From: CAZZCS01 sp964652645
Lineage (GTDB): Bacteria; Cloacimonadota; Cloacimonadia; Cloacimonadales; Cloacimonadaceae
Reading direction: 5' to 3'
NCBI GenBank assembly: GCA_964652645.1
Contig: CAZZCS010000044.1
Coordinates: forward strand, 1-18,410
DNA: 18,410 bases
Made by a program: the position numbers and the translations under genes
In this document: positions 1 to 8,028 of the stretch, in pieces
How the letters are laid out: every line of letters starts with the position of its first letter
Numbering within the stretch: the first letter of the stretch is position 1
Notes under the pieces: model-generated
Databases searched by the model: none
Seen by the model: only the letters and a program-made list of their open reading frames with translations
Told to the model about the DNA's origin: nothing

Positions 1-1440
1 TGGGGTCCATCAGTATTGATCGGCCTCGGGGCAGCGACATTATCATCCGCTTTGGGGTCAATCCTGGTAGCACCACGAACCCTGCAAGCTCTCAGTGGTG
101 ACGACTTTTTCCCCTCATCAAAATGGAACAAGCTCCTTAGTATGGGGGTGGGGAAGAGCAACGAACCAAGGAACGCTACCCTTGTTACTGCCGTGATTGT
201 TATCTTTTTTGTTGCTCTAGGCGATGTTGATTTCGTTGCTCAGATCATCAGTATGTTCTTTATGATCACCTATGGAACCCTTTGTAGTATCAGTTTTTTG
301 GAGCATTTTGCCGGAAACCCTTCATATCGTCCGACTTTTCGAACAAAGTGGTATGCTTCGCTAATAGGTGCATTATCATGTTTTTTGATGATGTTCTTGA
401 TGCAGCCAGCTTATGCTATTGTTTCGCTGCTCTCAATTGCAGGGATTTATATGTGGTTGAACAAGACTAAGAAGGGAGAACGGAATCTTGCCATGGTCTT
501 CAGAGGTGTCCTCTTTCAAAGCACAAGGAAGCTTCAGATTGCCATTCAAAAGAGCAATACGGATCCCGATATGACAAACTGGAGACCATCAATAATAGCC
601 ATTACAGAATTTTCTGAGGATAGAATCGCTCCTTTTCACTTGCTTCGCTGGCTCAGCTATCACTACGGTTTTGGCTCCTACATTCACTATATAAGAGGTC
701 CTCTTACTCAGGAGACAAACAACGAAGCAAAAAAGATTCTGCAGAATCTGATCAATCAAGCTCAGGTAAGTGCTGCAGGTTTTTATGTGGATACAATCAT
801 CGCCCCTACCTTCAAAACAGCCGTAGCTCAAATTGTGCAGATACCTGGAATCACAGGCTTGGAGAACAACTGCATTTTGTTTAACTATTACAAAGATAAC
901 GCAGAAGAAGTAAAACCGATCATAGAAGGCTGCTACTTTGCTGCCATTACCAGCCTCAATGCCCTGATCCTCAGATCTGGTACCAGGAACTTCGGTCATC
1001 ATCGGATGATTCATATCTGGCTTACAAAAGGCGATAATAGAAATGCTAATCTGATGATACTGCTAGCCTATATCCTCATCGGACATCCTGAATGGAGCAA
1101 TGCCAGTATAAGAGTGTACAATGTGATTGTAACCGAATCCTCAGAAATGAAAGATAGTCTGGATGAGTTGATCTCACTGGGAAGACTCCCGATCTCAGCA
1201 TCAAACATTCAAAACGTAATTCGTGACAGTCGTACGAGTTTTCCTGATTTGGTTTCTCAAGTCTCCGAGGATGCGGATCTAATCATTCTTGGCCTATCGC
1301 TCAAAAAGTTAGAGAAGGATAACGGAAAGTTCCTTATGAGCTTCTCATGCCCTCAGGACATGTTGTTTATCAGAGCTGGTCAACAGATTTTGATAAACTC
1401 TGATCCCGATGAAAACAGCACGTTAGATGAGATTGAATAG
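1..1440 (+). CDS. Cation-chloride cotransporter (SLC12/APC superfamily), 3' part, cut at the window start
   Basis: This is the C-terminal 479 residues of a membrane permease that is open to the first base of the window, so the true start lies upstream; the TTG at 16 is internal. The opening residues GAATLSSALGSILVAPRTLQ match the helix that is highly conserved in Na-K-Cl and K-Cl cotransporters. Hydrophobic segments follow at roughly residues 60-85 and 115-145, ending in YMWLNKTKKGER. After that comes about 330 soluble residues, including the WRPSIIAI stretch typical of the cytoplasmic C-terminal domain of prokaryotic SLC12 proteins, and a terminal part resembling a stress-protein fold (ADLIILGLSLKK). 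The expected role is symport of Na+ and/or K+ with Cl- across the inner membrane, or amino-acid transport if the family call is too narrow. Known for the family: the C-terminal domain regulates transport and dimerises. No terminator is obvious after the TAG stop. Confidence 0.8.
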   Translation, partial: WGPSVLIGLGAATLSSALGSILVAPRTLQALSGDDFFPSSKWNKLLSMGVGKSNEPRNATLVTAVIVIFFVALGDVDFVAQIISMFFMITYGTLCSISFLEHFAGNPSYRPTFRTKWYASLIGALSCFLMMFLMQPAYAIVSLLSIAGIYMWLNKTKKGERNLAMVFRGVLFQSTRKLQIAIQKSNTDPDMTNWRPSIIAITEFSEDRIAPFHLLRWLSYHYGFGSYIHYIRGPLTQETNNEAKKILQNLINQAQVSAAGFYVDTIIAPTFKTAVAQIVQIPGITGLENNCILFNYYKDNAEEVKPIIEGCYFAAITSLNALILRSGTRNFGHHRMIHIWLTKGDNRNANLMILLAYILIGHPEWSNASIRVYNVIVTESSEMKDSLDELISLGRLPISASNIQNVIRDSRTSFPDLVSQVSEDADLIILGLSLKKLEKDNGKFLMSFSCPQDMLFIRAGQQILINSDPDENSTLDEIE

Positions 1441-1840
1441 CATTTAGCTTTCTTGAACTCTCAGATGGGCCGAGGATTCACAGATGAATTTCAATGGATG
1501 GTTCATGCTGTGGTTAGGTAACTTGTCTATGGGTGAAGAAACTCTTGACGGAAAATATGCTGTTGTTTAGTGTGTGACAAGAGAAAATTGAATTGTTAGT
1601 GACGGTAACAGGCCGTTGATTATTCAGGACGTAGGATAGCGAACTATCCATTCTTGATGGTCGATATGCTTGGTGCCCGAGTATTGTTAGTTCAGTTTGA
1701 CTGAGCGAAAAACCGTTTTAATTCAAGGAATGAACCGTGCAGCGGTCATTATGAGTAGGTTGGAATCAGCGTTGCTGCCTGATTCAAATAAGATTATTAG
1801 CAGCAGATTTTTGAAATATTTTGATTTGGTGGTTATGTAT
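1441..1840. other. Long intergenic region between transporter and PEGA/TonB_C gene
   Basis: About 400 bases hold no convincing gene. An open frame runs into the next gene from a TTG at 1697, but it has no ribosome binding site and lacks the look of a coding N-terminus. A short perfect hairpin, GGATAG-CGAA-CTATCC, lies at 1634-1649, with no T run after it. The best promoter-like stretch is TTGACT at 1697-1702 with TTTAAT at 1717-1722, but the 14-bp spacing is too short for a standard sigma-70 promoter. TTGACG at 1545-1550 has no good -10 partner. The region probably carries the promoter and 5' leader of the downstream envelope gene; the exact site is not clear. Confidence 0.4.
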
Positions 1841-3253
1841 ATGCTAGTGAGAACTATTTGCGTCTTTGCCATACTCATTTGCGTGACTCAACTTTTAGCT
1901 CAAACGCGGCTGAAGTACTTTGAGATTCTTGAGCGAAACACTCCCCTAAATGAGCTGCACGTTGCCCATCAGGATTGTGCTGTTATTGTCGTTCATTCAG
2001 CCATTCAAGGACTTTACTTCGAGTCCAACATGAGTCAGATAAAAACACAGGAGCATAGCCCGCGAGAGAGTAGGTATAGGATATATATCTATCCTCATAA
2101 ACAGATTATTACTGTTAAAGCTGTGGGTTTTCGAGAAGCAGCGCTCCCGATATTTTCCAATCCTGTCCAAAGGGGTATATATACTTTCGAGATCAACGAA
2201 GCTGTTCCAGTGAGTGGTAAAGGAAACTATACTCTTACCAGTGATCCTATGGGGGCAGAGATTGCAATTGATGGTATTCCCGACGTGAAGGTATATACGC
2301 CTCACACATTCGAAGGCTACATTGCGAACAACTACAGCGTAACCCTGAAACTCAAAGGCTACGAAGATTACAAGCACTCGATGCAGATTGTATCCGGAGA
2401 GACTGGGAGCCATACAGCTAGATTGATTGCAACATACGGCGAGCTCATAGTATCCACAGAACCTCAGAATTGCGAGCTATACATCAACGATGTATTCGTT
2501 GCTAATACTCCTATTGGCTTGGTGGGGCCCAGCAATGGCCTGAGGCCAGGATCTTATAAGTTAAGCCTGAAAAAAGAAAGACATCTTCAGCAAGATGCCA
2601 TTATCAGTATCGAAGCTGGCCAAAGAAACTCGCAATCGATAATTCTGAATCCATTGTACGTTGATGCGACCATTACATCTGAGCCCACAGGAAGCTCTGT
2701 ATGGATAGACAATAAGCTCATTGGAGTCACTCCCTTAGTACTTGCTGGAGAGACTGATGGCTTGGATGCAGGTGAGTTTATGATAAGGGTTGTACCATCT
2801 CAAGGATCGCATGCAACCATAGATGACAAGATAACGCTGAGAATTGCGCAAAAATTCACCAAGCACTATATCCATGAAGAAAATAAAGTAGATCGAGTAG
2901 TCCTGCTTCCATCTGATGAAACTGAGCTGAACAGACTACCTGGAATAGTGAGCATCACGTCGCCAAAGTATCCCGCGATAATGCGAAATCAGGGAGTTAA
3001 GGGTACAGCTGTTGTGAAAGTTTATCTGAGAGAAGATGGATCAATAGAAAAGATCGATCTTGTTGAATCATTACAACCTGGAAAGGGAGGCTTGGACTCG
3101 CTGGCACTAAAAGCACTGGAAAACGCAGTTTATAGCCCAGCGAAGAAAAACGGAATGTATGTAAAATCAAGCATGACTGTGTGTGTAGATTTTATCAATA
3201 ATCCAAGAACAGCCTCAACCCAGGTACGTGTAACGAAAACAGAAATCAATTAA
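1841..3253 (+). CDS. Exported protein with three PEGA domains and a C-terminal TonB_C domain
   Basis: The start chosen is the ATG at 1841, because it places a textbook signal or anchor sequence at the N-terminus (MLVRTICVFAILICVTQLLA) and has GGTGG about 8 nt upstream. The frame stays open back to 1697, and an ATG at 1835 is equally possible. From this start the protein has 470 residues. Residues about 128-198, 199-270 and 273-345 are three beta-rich PEGA-type repeats, each opening with a pattern like TSDPMGAEIAIDG, STEPQNCELYIND or TSEPTGSSVWIDN, followed by T-P and a later G-Y/S-Y step. Residues about 366-455 match the TonB C-terminal domain (YPAIMRNQGVKGTAVVKVYL, then a G-G-D-S-L-A-L-K-A-L helix and YSPAKKNG). 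PEGA domains are surface or periplasmic modules; TonB_C in proteins without the proline-rich spacer often has no proven energy-transducing role. It likely sits in the periplasm and binds envelope partners. It is followed 10 nt later by a lipoprotein gene, suggesting an operon. Confidence 0.8.
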   Translation: MLVRTICVFAILICVTQLLAQTRLKYFEILERNTPLNELHVAHQDCAVIVVHSAIQGLYFESNMSQIKTQEHSPRESRYRIYIYPHKQIITVKAVGFREAALPIFSNPVQRGIYTFEINEAVPVSGKGNYTLTSDPMGAEIAIDGIPDVKVYTPHTFEGYIANNYSVTLKLKGYEDYKHSMQIVSGETGSHTARLIATYGELIVSTEPQNCELYINDVFVANTPIGLVGPSNGLRPGSYKLSLKKERHLQQDAIISIEAGQRNSQSIILNPLYVDATITSEPTGSSVWIDNKLIGVTPLVLAGETDGLDAGEFMIRVVPSQGSHATIDDKITLRIAQKFTKHYIHEENKVDRVVLLPSDETELNRLPGIVSITSPKYPAIMRNQGVKGTAVVKVYLREDGSIEKIDLVESLQPGKGGLDSLALKALENAVYSPAKKNGMYVKSSMTVCVDFINNPRTASTQVRVTKTEIN

Positions 3254-3263
3254 GGAGAGACTC

Positions 3264-4025
3264 ATGTTTAAAAGTCTATGGCTGTTAAGTTTAGTAATGG
3301 TATTGTTAATTACTAGTTGCAAGGAGAGCAAGATTACAGCGCCACCAGAGGTATCGTGGGATAATAGTGATTGGGTGATATGTGTGAATTGTAATTCAAT
3401 AGAGCAAAATACTGACAATGAAGTGGAGTATTCAATTTCAGCAAGATGGCTTGGCCCTGTTGACGATCTGGGTAATTATAACAGCATTTCGGTAACTCTA
3501 GATGATGTGATGATAACCCTGTATTCGACTTCATTAGGGTTATATGAAAATGAGGTAATGCTCACATCAGGCAGGGTTTACAGCTTTGTTTTCAGTGTTA
3601 ACTCTACAGTAACAACCAGTGGAGAATTAAAAGTCCCCAGTTTTTGCACAGTTGAATTCCCCAGTGTCATATACCTAAAAAAAGACAATCATGTATTGTG
3701 GGATGTTGAGAGCAACAACATGTGTCAGTACTTGAACTTGAGCTCGTTTCATTCCTTTAACCAGGATTTATTCGATGCAAAGATAGCCTATCTTAAAAAC
3801 TCTTTACGAAAGGCAAAAGTCAAAGGCAATGAAGTACAGAATTACGGACAATACACCATTTATTACCTAGCGGTGTGTCAGCTGAATTTCTTGCATAAAA
3901 ACCGAGTATATACTGTAGCAACTCAAGGGATGATGTGCTTTTACGGCCGTAATGGAGAGCTCTCAATATCCCCTTTGAGTAATGAAATTGCCTTTAAGCT
4001 TGCAAAGAAAAACGGGTTAAAATAG
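3264..4025 (+). CDS. Unrecognised lipoprotein
   Basis: The protein has 253 residues. The start is well supported: ATG at 3264 follows AAGGAGAG at a good distance. The first 19 residues form a lipoprotein signal (MFKSLWLLSLVMVLLITSC), with Cys19 as the expected lipidated residue. The mature part is rich in Ser, Thr, Asn and Val and looks beta-structured to about residue 130 (repeated VTLDD, VNSTVTTSGELKV segments). A more charged part follows (YLKNSLRKAKVKGNEVQNYG). I do not recognise a named family. Similar small lipoproteins beginning with a C-K-x-S/T region and an Ig-like fold are common in FCB-group bacteria, but that is only a resemblance. It lies 10 nt after the PEGA/TonB_C gene and is probably co-expressed, so a shared envelope role is a reasonable guess. 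The coding sequence seems more A+T-rich than its neighbours by eye. Confidence 0.75.
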   Translation: MFKSLWLLSLVMVLLITSCKESKITAPPEVSWDNSDWVICVNCNSIEQNTDNEVEYSISARWLGPVDDLGNYNSISVTLDDVMITLYSTSLGLYENEVMLTSGRVYSFVFSVNSTVTTSGELKVPSFCTVEFPSVIYLKKDNHVLWDVESNNMCQYLNLSSFHSFNQDLFDAKIAYLKNSLRKAKVKGNEVQNYGQYTIYYLAVCQLNFLHKNRVYTVATQGMMCFYGRNGELSISPLSNEIAFKLAKKNGLK

Positions 4026-4038
4026 GGTGTAAGAAAGA

Positions 4039-4114
4039 TGGAGCGGGCAACGGGACTCGAACCCGCGACCCTCAGCTTGGGAAGCTAATGCTCTACCAAC
4101 TGAGCTATGCCCGC
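4039..4114 (-). tRNA. tRNA-Gly, anticodon CCC
   Basis: On the minus strand a complete 76-nt cloverleaf can be folded. The acceptor stem pairs GCGGGCA with TGCCCGC, followed by discriminator T and an encoded CCA (4041-4039). The D arm contains AGCTCAGTTGGTAGAGC, and the T arm contains GCGGGTTCGAGTCCCGT with the invariant TTCGA. The anticodon stem TTAGC/GCTGA closes the loop TTCCCAA, giving anticodon CCC at positions 34-36, which reads glycine codon GGG. It lies 16 nt downstream of the GNAT gene on the same strand and may be part of that transcript. Its 3' end is 13 nt from the stop of the convergent lipoprotein gene. Confidence 0.96.
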
Positions 4115-4130
4115 TTCAAAGCGTCAAGAT

Positions 4131-4541
4131 TTAGGCGTTTGAGATGATGTCAAGAATTCTTTGCGATCCCTTTTCGATCCACATGCCAGTAGGTAAATCC
4201 ACGAAGCCGCAACGGCTGTAAAACTCACGATTTCCTTCAGTGTACGAGAGAAAGAAGTATGTATGTTTAAATCGTTTTATTAGCATCTTTACAAGGTGTT
4301 TGGCAATCCCTTGTTTCTGATAATCCGGAAGGACTACGACATCATAAATTCCAGTATAATAATAATCGTCTGATATGGCTCGGGCAAATCCAATAAGACT
4401 CTCGCCATCGTAAGCTGTGACATAGTAAGATGCATTAAATGCGGCAATTATGTCATTTTTATTTTTAATCCAGCCAACGCTTCGAAACACAGAGACTACC
4501 TCGTCTTCATTAATGGCGTTATTTGTCTTATATTCGTACAT
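4131..4541 (-). CDS. GNAT-family N-acetyltransferase
   Basis: The protein has 136 residues, the normal size for a single GNAT domain. The start ATG is preceded by AGGAG at a good distance (TTAGGAGAATCAA before the ATG). The fold is seen in order: beta strands around SYYVTAYDGESLIGFARAIS (residues 38-57), YDVVVLPDYQ (66-75), then motif A QKQGIAKHLVKMLI (75-88), which carries the Q/R-x-x-G-x-G/A acetyl-CoA pyrophosphate loop, and the C-terminal FYSRCGF (107-113) typical of motif B. It should transfer an acetyl group from acetyl-CoA to an amine. The substrate cannot be told, as GNAT proteins of this class are very diverse. A tRNA-Gly gene follows 16 nt later on the same strand. Confidence 0.85.
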   Translation of the reverse strand: MYEYKTNNAINEDEVVSVFRSVGWIKNKNDIIAAFNASYYVTAYDGESLIGFARAISDDYYYTGIYDVVVLPDYQKQGIAKHLVKMLIKRFKHTYFFLSYTEGNREFYSRCGFVDLPTGMWIEKGSQRILDIISNA

Positions 4542-4599
4542 TTGATTCTCCTAATTTCCTGTTACTCTATGAAAATTGATTGATGTTTAAAGTCAAGTA

Positions 4600-4626
4600 A
4601 TAATAGTTTAAATGATCTGTTTGCAA
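4600..4626 (-). promoter_or_regulatory. Candidate promoter of the GNAT gene
   Basis: On the minus strand TTGCAA (4626-4621) is followed after 15 bp by TATTAT (4605-4600), one base off the ideal -10. This would start transcription about 50 nt before the GNAT ATG. The spacing is at the short limit. TTGCAA is its own reverse complement. On the plus strand it lies 21 bp before CATAAT (4648-4653), too far for a normal sigma-70 pair for the DUF3078 gene. Confidence 0.35.
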
Positions 4627-4699
4627 TGAGCTGGTTTGATTCTCTTGCATAATGGATCGATCTGATTAGACTGTATCTAGAGCAAAAAAGGAGGAATTA

Positions 4700-5566
4700 A
4701 TGAAAAACAGCTTGTTAATCTTTGCGGTTATGATGGTATCAATCAGTATGGGTTTTGCAGAATCATGGAAGATCAAATCTGATCTGGGCTTATCTTTGAA
4801 TCAAAGCGCCTACAGCGATAACTGGGCAGGTAGTGAAGTGGGGTCATTATCCTGGACTGCTAATTCCATCACAACCATGGAGAAGCAATTGTCTGAGATC
4901 ATCAATAGCAAAACATCCCTCAAGCTTAGCTTCGGCCAAACCCATCAACAAACTATTGACGCTAACGGGGATAAGTTCTGGGCAAAACCACTAAAGTCAA
5001 GCGACAAAATCGATCTGGAATCACTCTTAAAGTTTAACTTTGGCTTTTATCTCGATCCTTTTGCGAGTTTCAGATGGGAGAGTCAATTTCTGGATCAATC
5101 GGATCCATCAGGCACGATCTCGTTTAACCCAAATCTTTTTACCGAAGCGGCTGGTATTTCCAGGACGTTCATAAAGAATGAGAGTGATGATCTGAATGCA
5201 CGGCTTGGTGCTGCCTTCAGACAACTGATCAATCGCGATGTCTATAATGAAGATACTGCTGCCTATGATACTAAAACTATTACTGATGGTGGTATAGAAT
5301 TTATAGGTAGCTATGAAAAACTACTAAGAGTCCAAGATGTAAAACTCAATAGTAAACTGGTTTTGTATCAGGCTTTGATTAATTCTGAAGATGAAAACGA
5401 CGATTGGAAGGCCCTTGACATCACATGGGAAAACAGCATAAGCACAAAAATTTGGAAGGCGATCAGTATGAACCTCTATTTCGAGATTAAATACGAAAAA
5501 GAAGAAGATAATGACATTCAGTTCAAGCAAACCATGGGTTTAGGAGTCTCATATAGGCTCTATTAG
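4700..5566 (+). CDS. DUF3078 family exported protein, probably beta-rich
   Basis: The protein has 288 residues. The start is firm: a full AGGAGG lies just upstream of the ATG (AAAAAGGAGGAATTA). Residues 1-20 are a signal peptide (MKNSLLIFAVMMVSISMGFA) with a likely cut before ESWKI. The mature protein opens with WKIKSDLGLSLNQSAYSDNW, the pattern of DUF3078, a family found in Bacteroidetes and relatives. Alternating hydrophobic strands run to the end (LKLSFGQTHQQ, FGFYLDPFASFRWESQF, GGIEFIGSYEKLL, ISMNLYFEIKYEKE), closing with GLGVSYRLY. A terminal aromatic residue is common in outer-membrane barrels. Its job is unknown; location in the outer membrane is likely but not shown. It is a single-gene unit, with the divergent GNAT gene upstream and a bidirectional terminator downstream. 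Confidence 0.75.
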   Translation: MKNSLLIFAVMMVSISMGFAESWKIKSDLGLSLNQSAYSDNWAGSEVGSLSWTANSITTMEKQLSEIINSKTSLKLSFGQTHQQTIDANGDKFWAKPLKSSDKIDLESLLKFNFGFYLDPFASFRWESQFLDQSDPSGTISFNPNLFTEAAGISRTFIKNESDDLNARLGAAFRQLINRDVYNEDTAAYDTKTITDGGIEFIGSYEKLLRVQDVKLNSKLVLYQALINSEDENDDWKALDITWENSISTKIWKAISMNLYFEIKYEKEEDNDIQFKQTMGLGVSYRLY

Positions 5567-5592
5567 ATATTGCTGGATAAGTCGAGTTAAGC

Positions 5593-5628
5593 AAAAGCTG
5601 AGGTTTGATGATCAAATCTCAGCTTTTT
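5593..5628. terminator. Bidirectional intrinsic terminator between DUF3078 gene and lptG
   Basis: Two 17-nt arms, AAAAGCTGAGGTTTGAT (5593-5609) and ATCAAATCTCAGCTTTT (5611-5627), are complementary except for one G/T position that can pair as G-U in RNA. The stem ends in TTTTT on the plus strand and in TTTT on the minus strand, so it can stop both convergent genes. The right arm overlaps the last codons and the TGA of lptG (5612-5627). Confidence 0.85.
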
Positions 5629-6700
5629 GAATGAAGACAAATCCTATGAGGCTAAATGCTATGTTGGGAGACCAGGCGGCCACAAGAGGGGGTATAACTC
5701 CATTGTAGCCAAGGCTTTGGATGATTCTGACTACAATCAAATAGATAAAACAGACGGCAAGGCCAAGCATGAAGACCAATCCGCGCCCCCTGCTCCGTGT
5801 ATTCGAAGTCGCTATCGGGATAAAGAAGAAGATAACGATCAAGTTTGTGAGGGGAAAAGCCAATTTCATGTGCAGATCGACAATCTCCCGGCTGGCATCA
5901 TCTCCCAGCTTTTGAATCCTTTCAATGTAATCTTTTAGCTCGAAGAAGTTCAGGGCCAGAGTTTTCTTTGTAATCCGGATAAAGTCGGTTGGTTTTACAT
6001 CGAGTAGTTGTTGCTCGGTGGTGGGATAGTAGGCGTGAAAGATCTGAGTGTCATCCTTAAATTTTCTGATTTCGCAGTCTTGAAGAACCCACTTATCATT
6101 ATCCCAAATCGCCGAGGATGCCGTGATATGTTCGACAATTTGATTGGATTCAAAGTCCGTTTTGATCACATCAATGATTCTTATCGTGTTCTTATATCCA
6201 TCGAAAAAGCCAAAATAGTAATAATAGTTGTCCTGCCCCTGGTAGTGTATTCTGGCTTTGAGCATCTGATCATCAGGCTGTTCGCCCTTGATCACGACTC
6301 TATACAAGTGATCTCTTTTAGATTCAGCTTGAGGAAGCACATATTCCCCCAGAGCACCGATCACAACACTAATCAGTAGCCCTATAAAAAAAAGAGGTAG
6401 CATGGCGCGTTTAATACTGATACCCGCTGCTCTGATGGCCACACTTTCATTGTACTTCGAGAGGTTATTCATCATGAAAAGACCTGTTATCAAGACTGTC
6501 ACAGGCGATGTGAGAACGATTAAATATGGCAACCTCAGCAAATAATAAAGGGCAGATTGCTCAAAAGTGGCCCCATTTCTCATTAGTCGAGGGAGATTGT
6601 CTATGACGTCGATTACGATAAAGATGACTGCGAAAGACAAGAAAATGATTAAATAGGTCTTGAGAAACTCACGGATAATGTATTTATCGAGGATCTTCAT
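5612..6700 (-). CDS. lptG: Lipopolysaccharide export permease LptG (YjgP/YjgQ family)
   Basis: The protein has 362 residues, the usual length for LptG. The family's six-helix pattern is visible: an N-terminal helix after MKILDKYIIREFLKTYLIIF, paired helices around residues 50-75 and 100-120, a periplasmic beta domain at about 125-265, and C-terminal helices from about 275 on (LAFPLTNLIVIFFFIPIATS, then VFMLGLAVCFIYLIVVRII and PNIAFSLIGFVFI). With LptF it forms the inner-membrane channel that, driven by the LptB ATPase, extracts lipopolysaccharide and hands it to LptC. The ATG shares a base with the lptF stop (TGATG), and GAGGTGAT lies about 8 nt upstream, so it is translationally coupled. The assignment of which paralog is LptF and which is LptG rests on gene order and length and could be reversed. 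Its end codons form part of a terminator hairpin. Confidence 0.88.
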   Translation of the reverse strand: MKILDKYIIREFLKTYLIIFLSFAVIFIVIDVIDNLPRLMRNGATFEQSALYYLLRLPYLIVLTSPVTVLITGLFMMNNLSKYNESVAIRAAGISIKRAMLPLFFIGLLISVVIGALGEYVLPQAESKRDHLYRVVIKGEQPDDQMLKARIHYQGQDNYYYYFGFFDGYKNTIRIIDVIKTDFESNQIVEHITASSAIWDNDKWVLQDCEIRKFKDDTQIFHAYYPTTEQQLLDVKPTDFIRITKKTLALNFFELKDYIERIQKLGDDASREIVDLHMKLAFPLTNLIVIFFFIPIATSNTRSRGRGLVFMLGLAVCFIYLIVVRIIQSLGYNGVIPPLVAAWSPNIAFSLIGFVFIQKAEI

Positions 6701-8028
6701 CAGTGAATCACCTCATCTGGAATCTTGCTCTTCTTCACTTTGAGATGACTCAAGCGCCAGCTAAGCTTGTGTAAATCAAGAATTTGCTTCTCGTAAATGG
6801 AAGCGATAATCAGCACAATGCTGATCACGAAGAAGACAAGGTTGGACAGCCACATCGCAACGAAAGGAGACATGTAGCCCTTGTCGGCAAGTTGTTCACC
6901 GCCAGTCAGCGATATGTAATATATCAAAAATATGACCGAAGAAACTGAAAAGGCCATTCCAATACCACTGCTGCGGGTCATCAGTCCCAAGGGTATTCCG
7001 ATCATCACAAAGATGATAATGGCAAAGGAAAGAGCGTACTTTTTGTGGTATTCGACTTGTAGTGATCGATATGTTTCGCTCAGTTCCGTATGTCTATCCT
7101 GGTTCAGCCTTTGCATGATGCTAAGACGTCTGGTTTCCTGTATGTTTTCCATACTTCTGGGCGAAAACTTCAGGAGCTGGAGCCGCTTCTCCAAATCATC
7201 AATCTCTTTCTGTTTCTCGTTGATTTGATTCTTTTTTTCTTTCATCTCGGAGACAAGCTGACCATGTGTCATCTCGCGATCGGATCGATAACCAGTTTCC
7301 ATAAAGTCCATCCTGGATCCTACGTTTCTGATGTTAATCACATAATGCTCAAAAGTACGTACCTGATACTTTCCAGGCTCTTTCTCATTGCGTTCGTGCA
7401 TTTCACCGTTGTTGAGCGTGATCTGTAAGCTGTTTCCATTATCCATCTGTACTACTTTTCCTGTATTGGCTATTATCGTCTTGGGAAATCTGGATTCGCT
7501 GCGATCATAGATCAGGACATCGTGTAACTCACTTTCATTGTTGTCTTTTACGTATATGGTATAATCCATGAGGTTGTTGAACTCGTTTGCTTTTATAATT
7601 GTCATGGGCTTGTAATAGGCAATTTTGATCATGAGATTCTTCAGTTTATGATTCGATTCTGGTAGGAAGAAGTGATTGAAATAGACCATCAAGCCAGTCA
7701 ACAAAGCAGCAGTACACATAAGAGGCAAAACCATGCGATAGATATTGATCCCACTGGACTTCATTGCTATCGTTTCTCTATCTACTGTCATACGTCCAAA
7801 AGCCAGGATAGTAGCCACCAGTACAGCCATTGGTATGGAGAGTGCCAGCATAAACGGAAGTGATAAGCCGAATACTCTAGTAATGGTAATCACATCAAGT
7901 TTCTTCTCGATAATAAGATTGAGAAGATCAATGATCCGATCTATCAGCAAAACAAAGGTAACAACCATCAAAGAGACAAAGAATGGTGTGATATGCTCTT
8001 TCAGGATGTAACGAGAGAGGATCTTCAT
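6700..8028 (-). CDS. lptF: Lipopolysaccharide export permease LptF (YjgP/YjgQ family) with a coiled-coil insert
   Basis: The protein has 442 residues, about 75 more than usual for this family. The N-terminus MKILSRYILKEHITPFFVSL and the helices at about 15-38, 55-78 and 100-120 fit LptF/LptG. A periplasmic beta domain covers about 130-250. Between that domain and the fourth helix (about 331-350, ALSFAIIIFVMIGIPLGLMT) lies an extra charged region, residues 253-328, with heptad-like leucine spacing (KKNQINEKQKEIDDLEKRLQ) that should form a coiled coil. Two more helices follow near 358-376 and 390-412, then a basic tail. It pairs with LptG in lipopolysaccharide transport. Its ATG overlaps the ligA stop (ATGA), and GGAG sits about 8 nt upstream. 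The insert is unlike the E. coli protein. Confidence 0.87.
   Translation of the reverse strand: MKILSRYILKEHITPFFVSLMVVTFVLLIDRIIDLLNLIIEKKLDVITITRVFGLSLPFMLALSIPMAVLVATILAFGRMTVDRETIAMKSSGINIYRMVLPLMCTAALLTGLMVYFNHFFLPESNHKLKNLMIKIAYYKPMTIIKANEFNNLMDYTIYVKDNNESELHDVLIYDRSESRFPKTIIANTGKVVQMDNGNSLQITLNNGEMHERNEKEPGKYQVRTFEHYVINIRNVGSRMDFMETGYRSDREMTHGQLVSEMKEKKNQINEKQKEIDDLEKRLQLLKFSPRSMENIQETRRLSIMQRLNQDRHTELSETYRSLQVEYHKKYALSFAIIIFVMIGIPLGLMTRSSGIGMAFSVSSVIFLIYYISLTGGEQLADKGYMSPFVAMWLSNLVFFVISIVLIIASIYEKQILDLHKLSWRLSHLKVKKSKIPDEVIH

Noticed and set aside
589..1014. 141-codon open frame antisense to the transporter
   Set aside because: It is opposite a conserved protein domain and resembles no protein.
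16..1440. TTG at 16 as the start of the transporter gene
   Set aside because: The frame is open to base 1, and the sequence around it lies inside a conserved transport helix, so the gene simply begins outside the window.
1634..1649. Hairpin GGATAG-CGAA-CTATCC as terminator of the transporter
   Set aside because: There is no T run after it, and it lies nearly 200 bases past the stop; the stem has only six pairs.
1697..1840. Longer N-terminus for the PEGA/TonB_C protein
   Set aside because: The added 48 residues have no ribosome binding site and would bury a good signal sequence inside the protein.
5627..8011. Several open frames antisense to lptG and lptF
   Set aside because: They are shadows of the lpt genes: no ribosome binding sites, no known domains, compositions typical of reversed coding strands.
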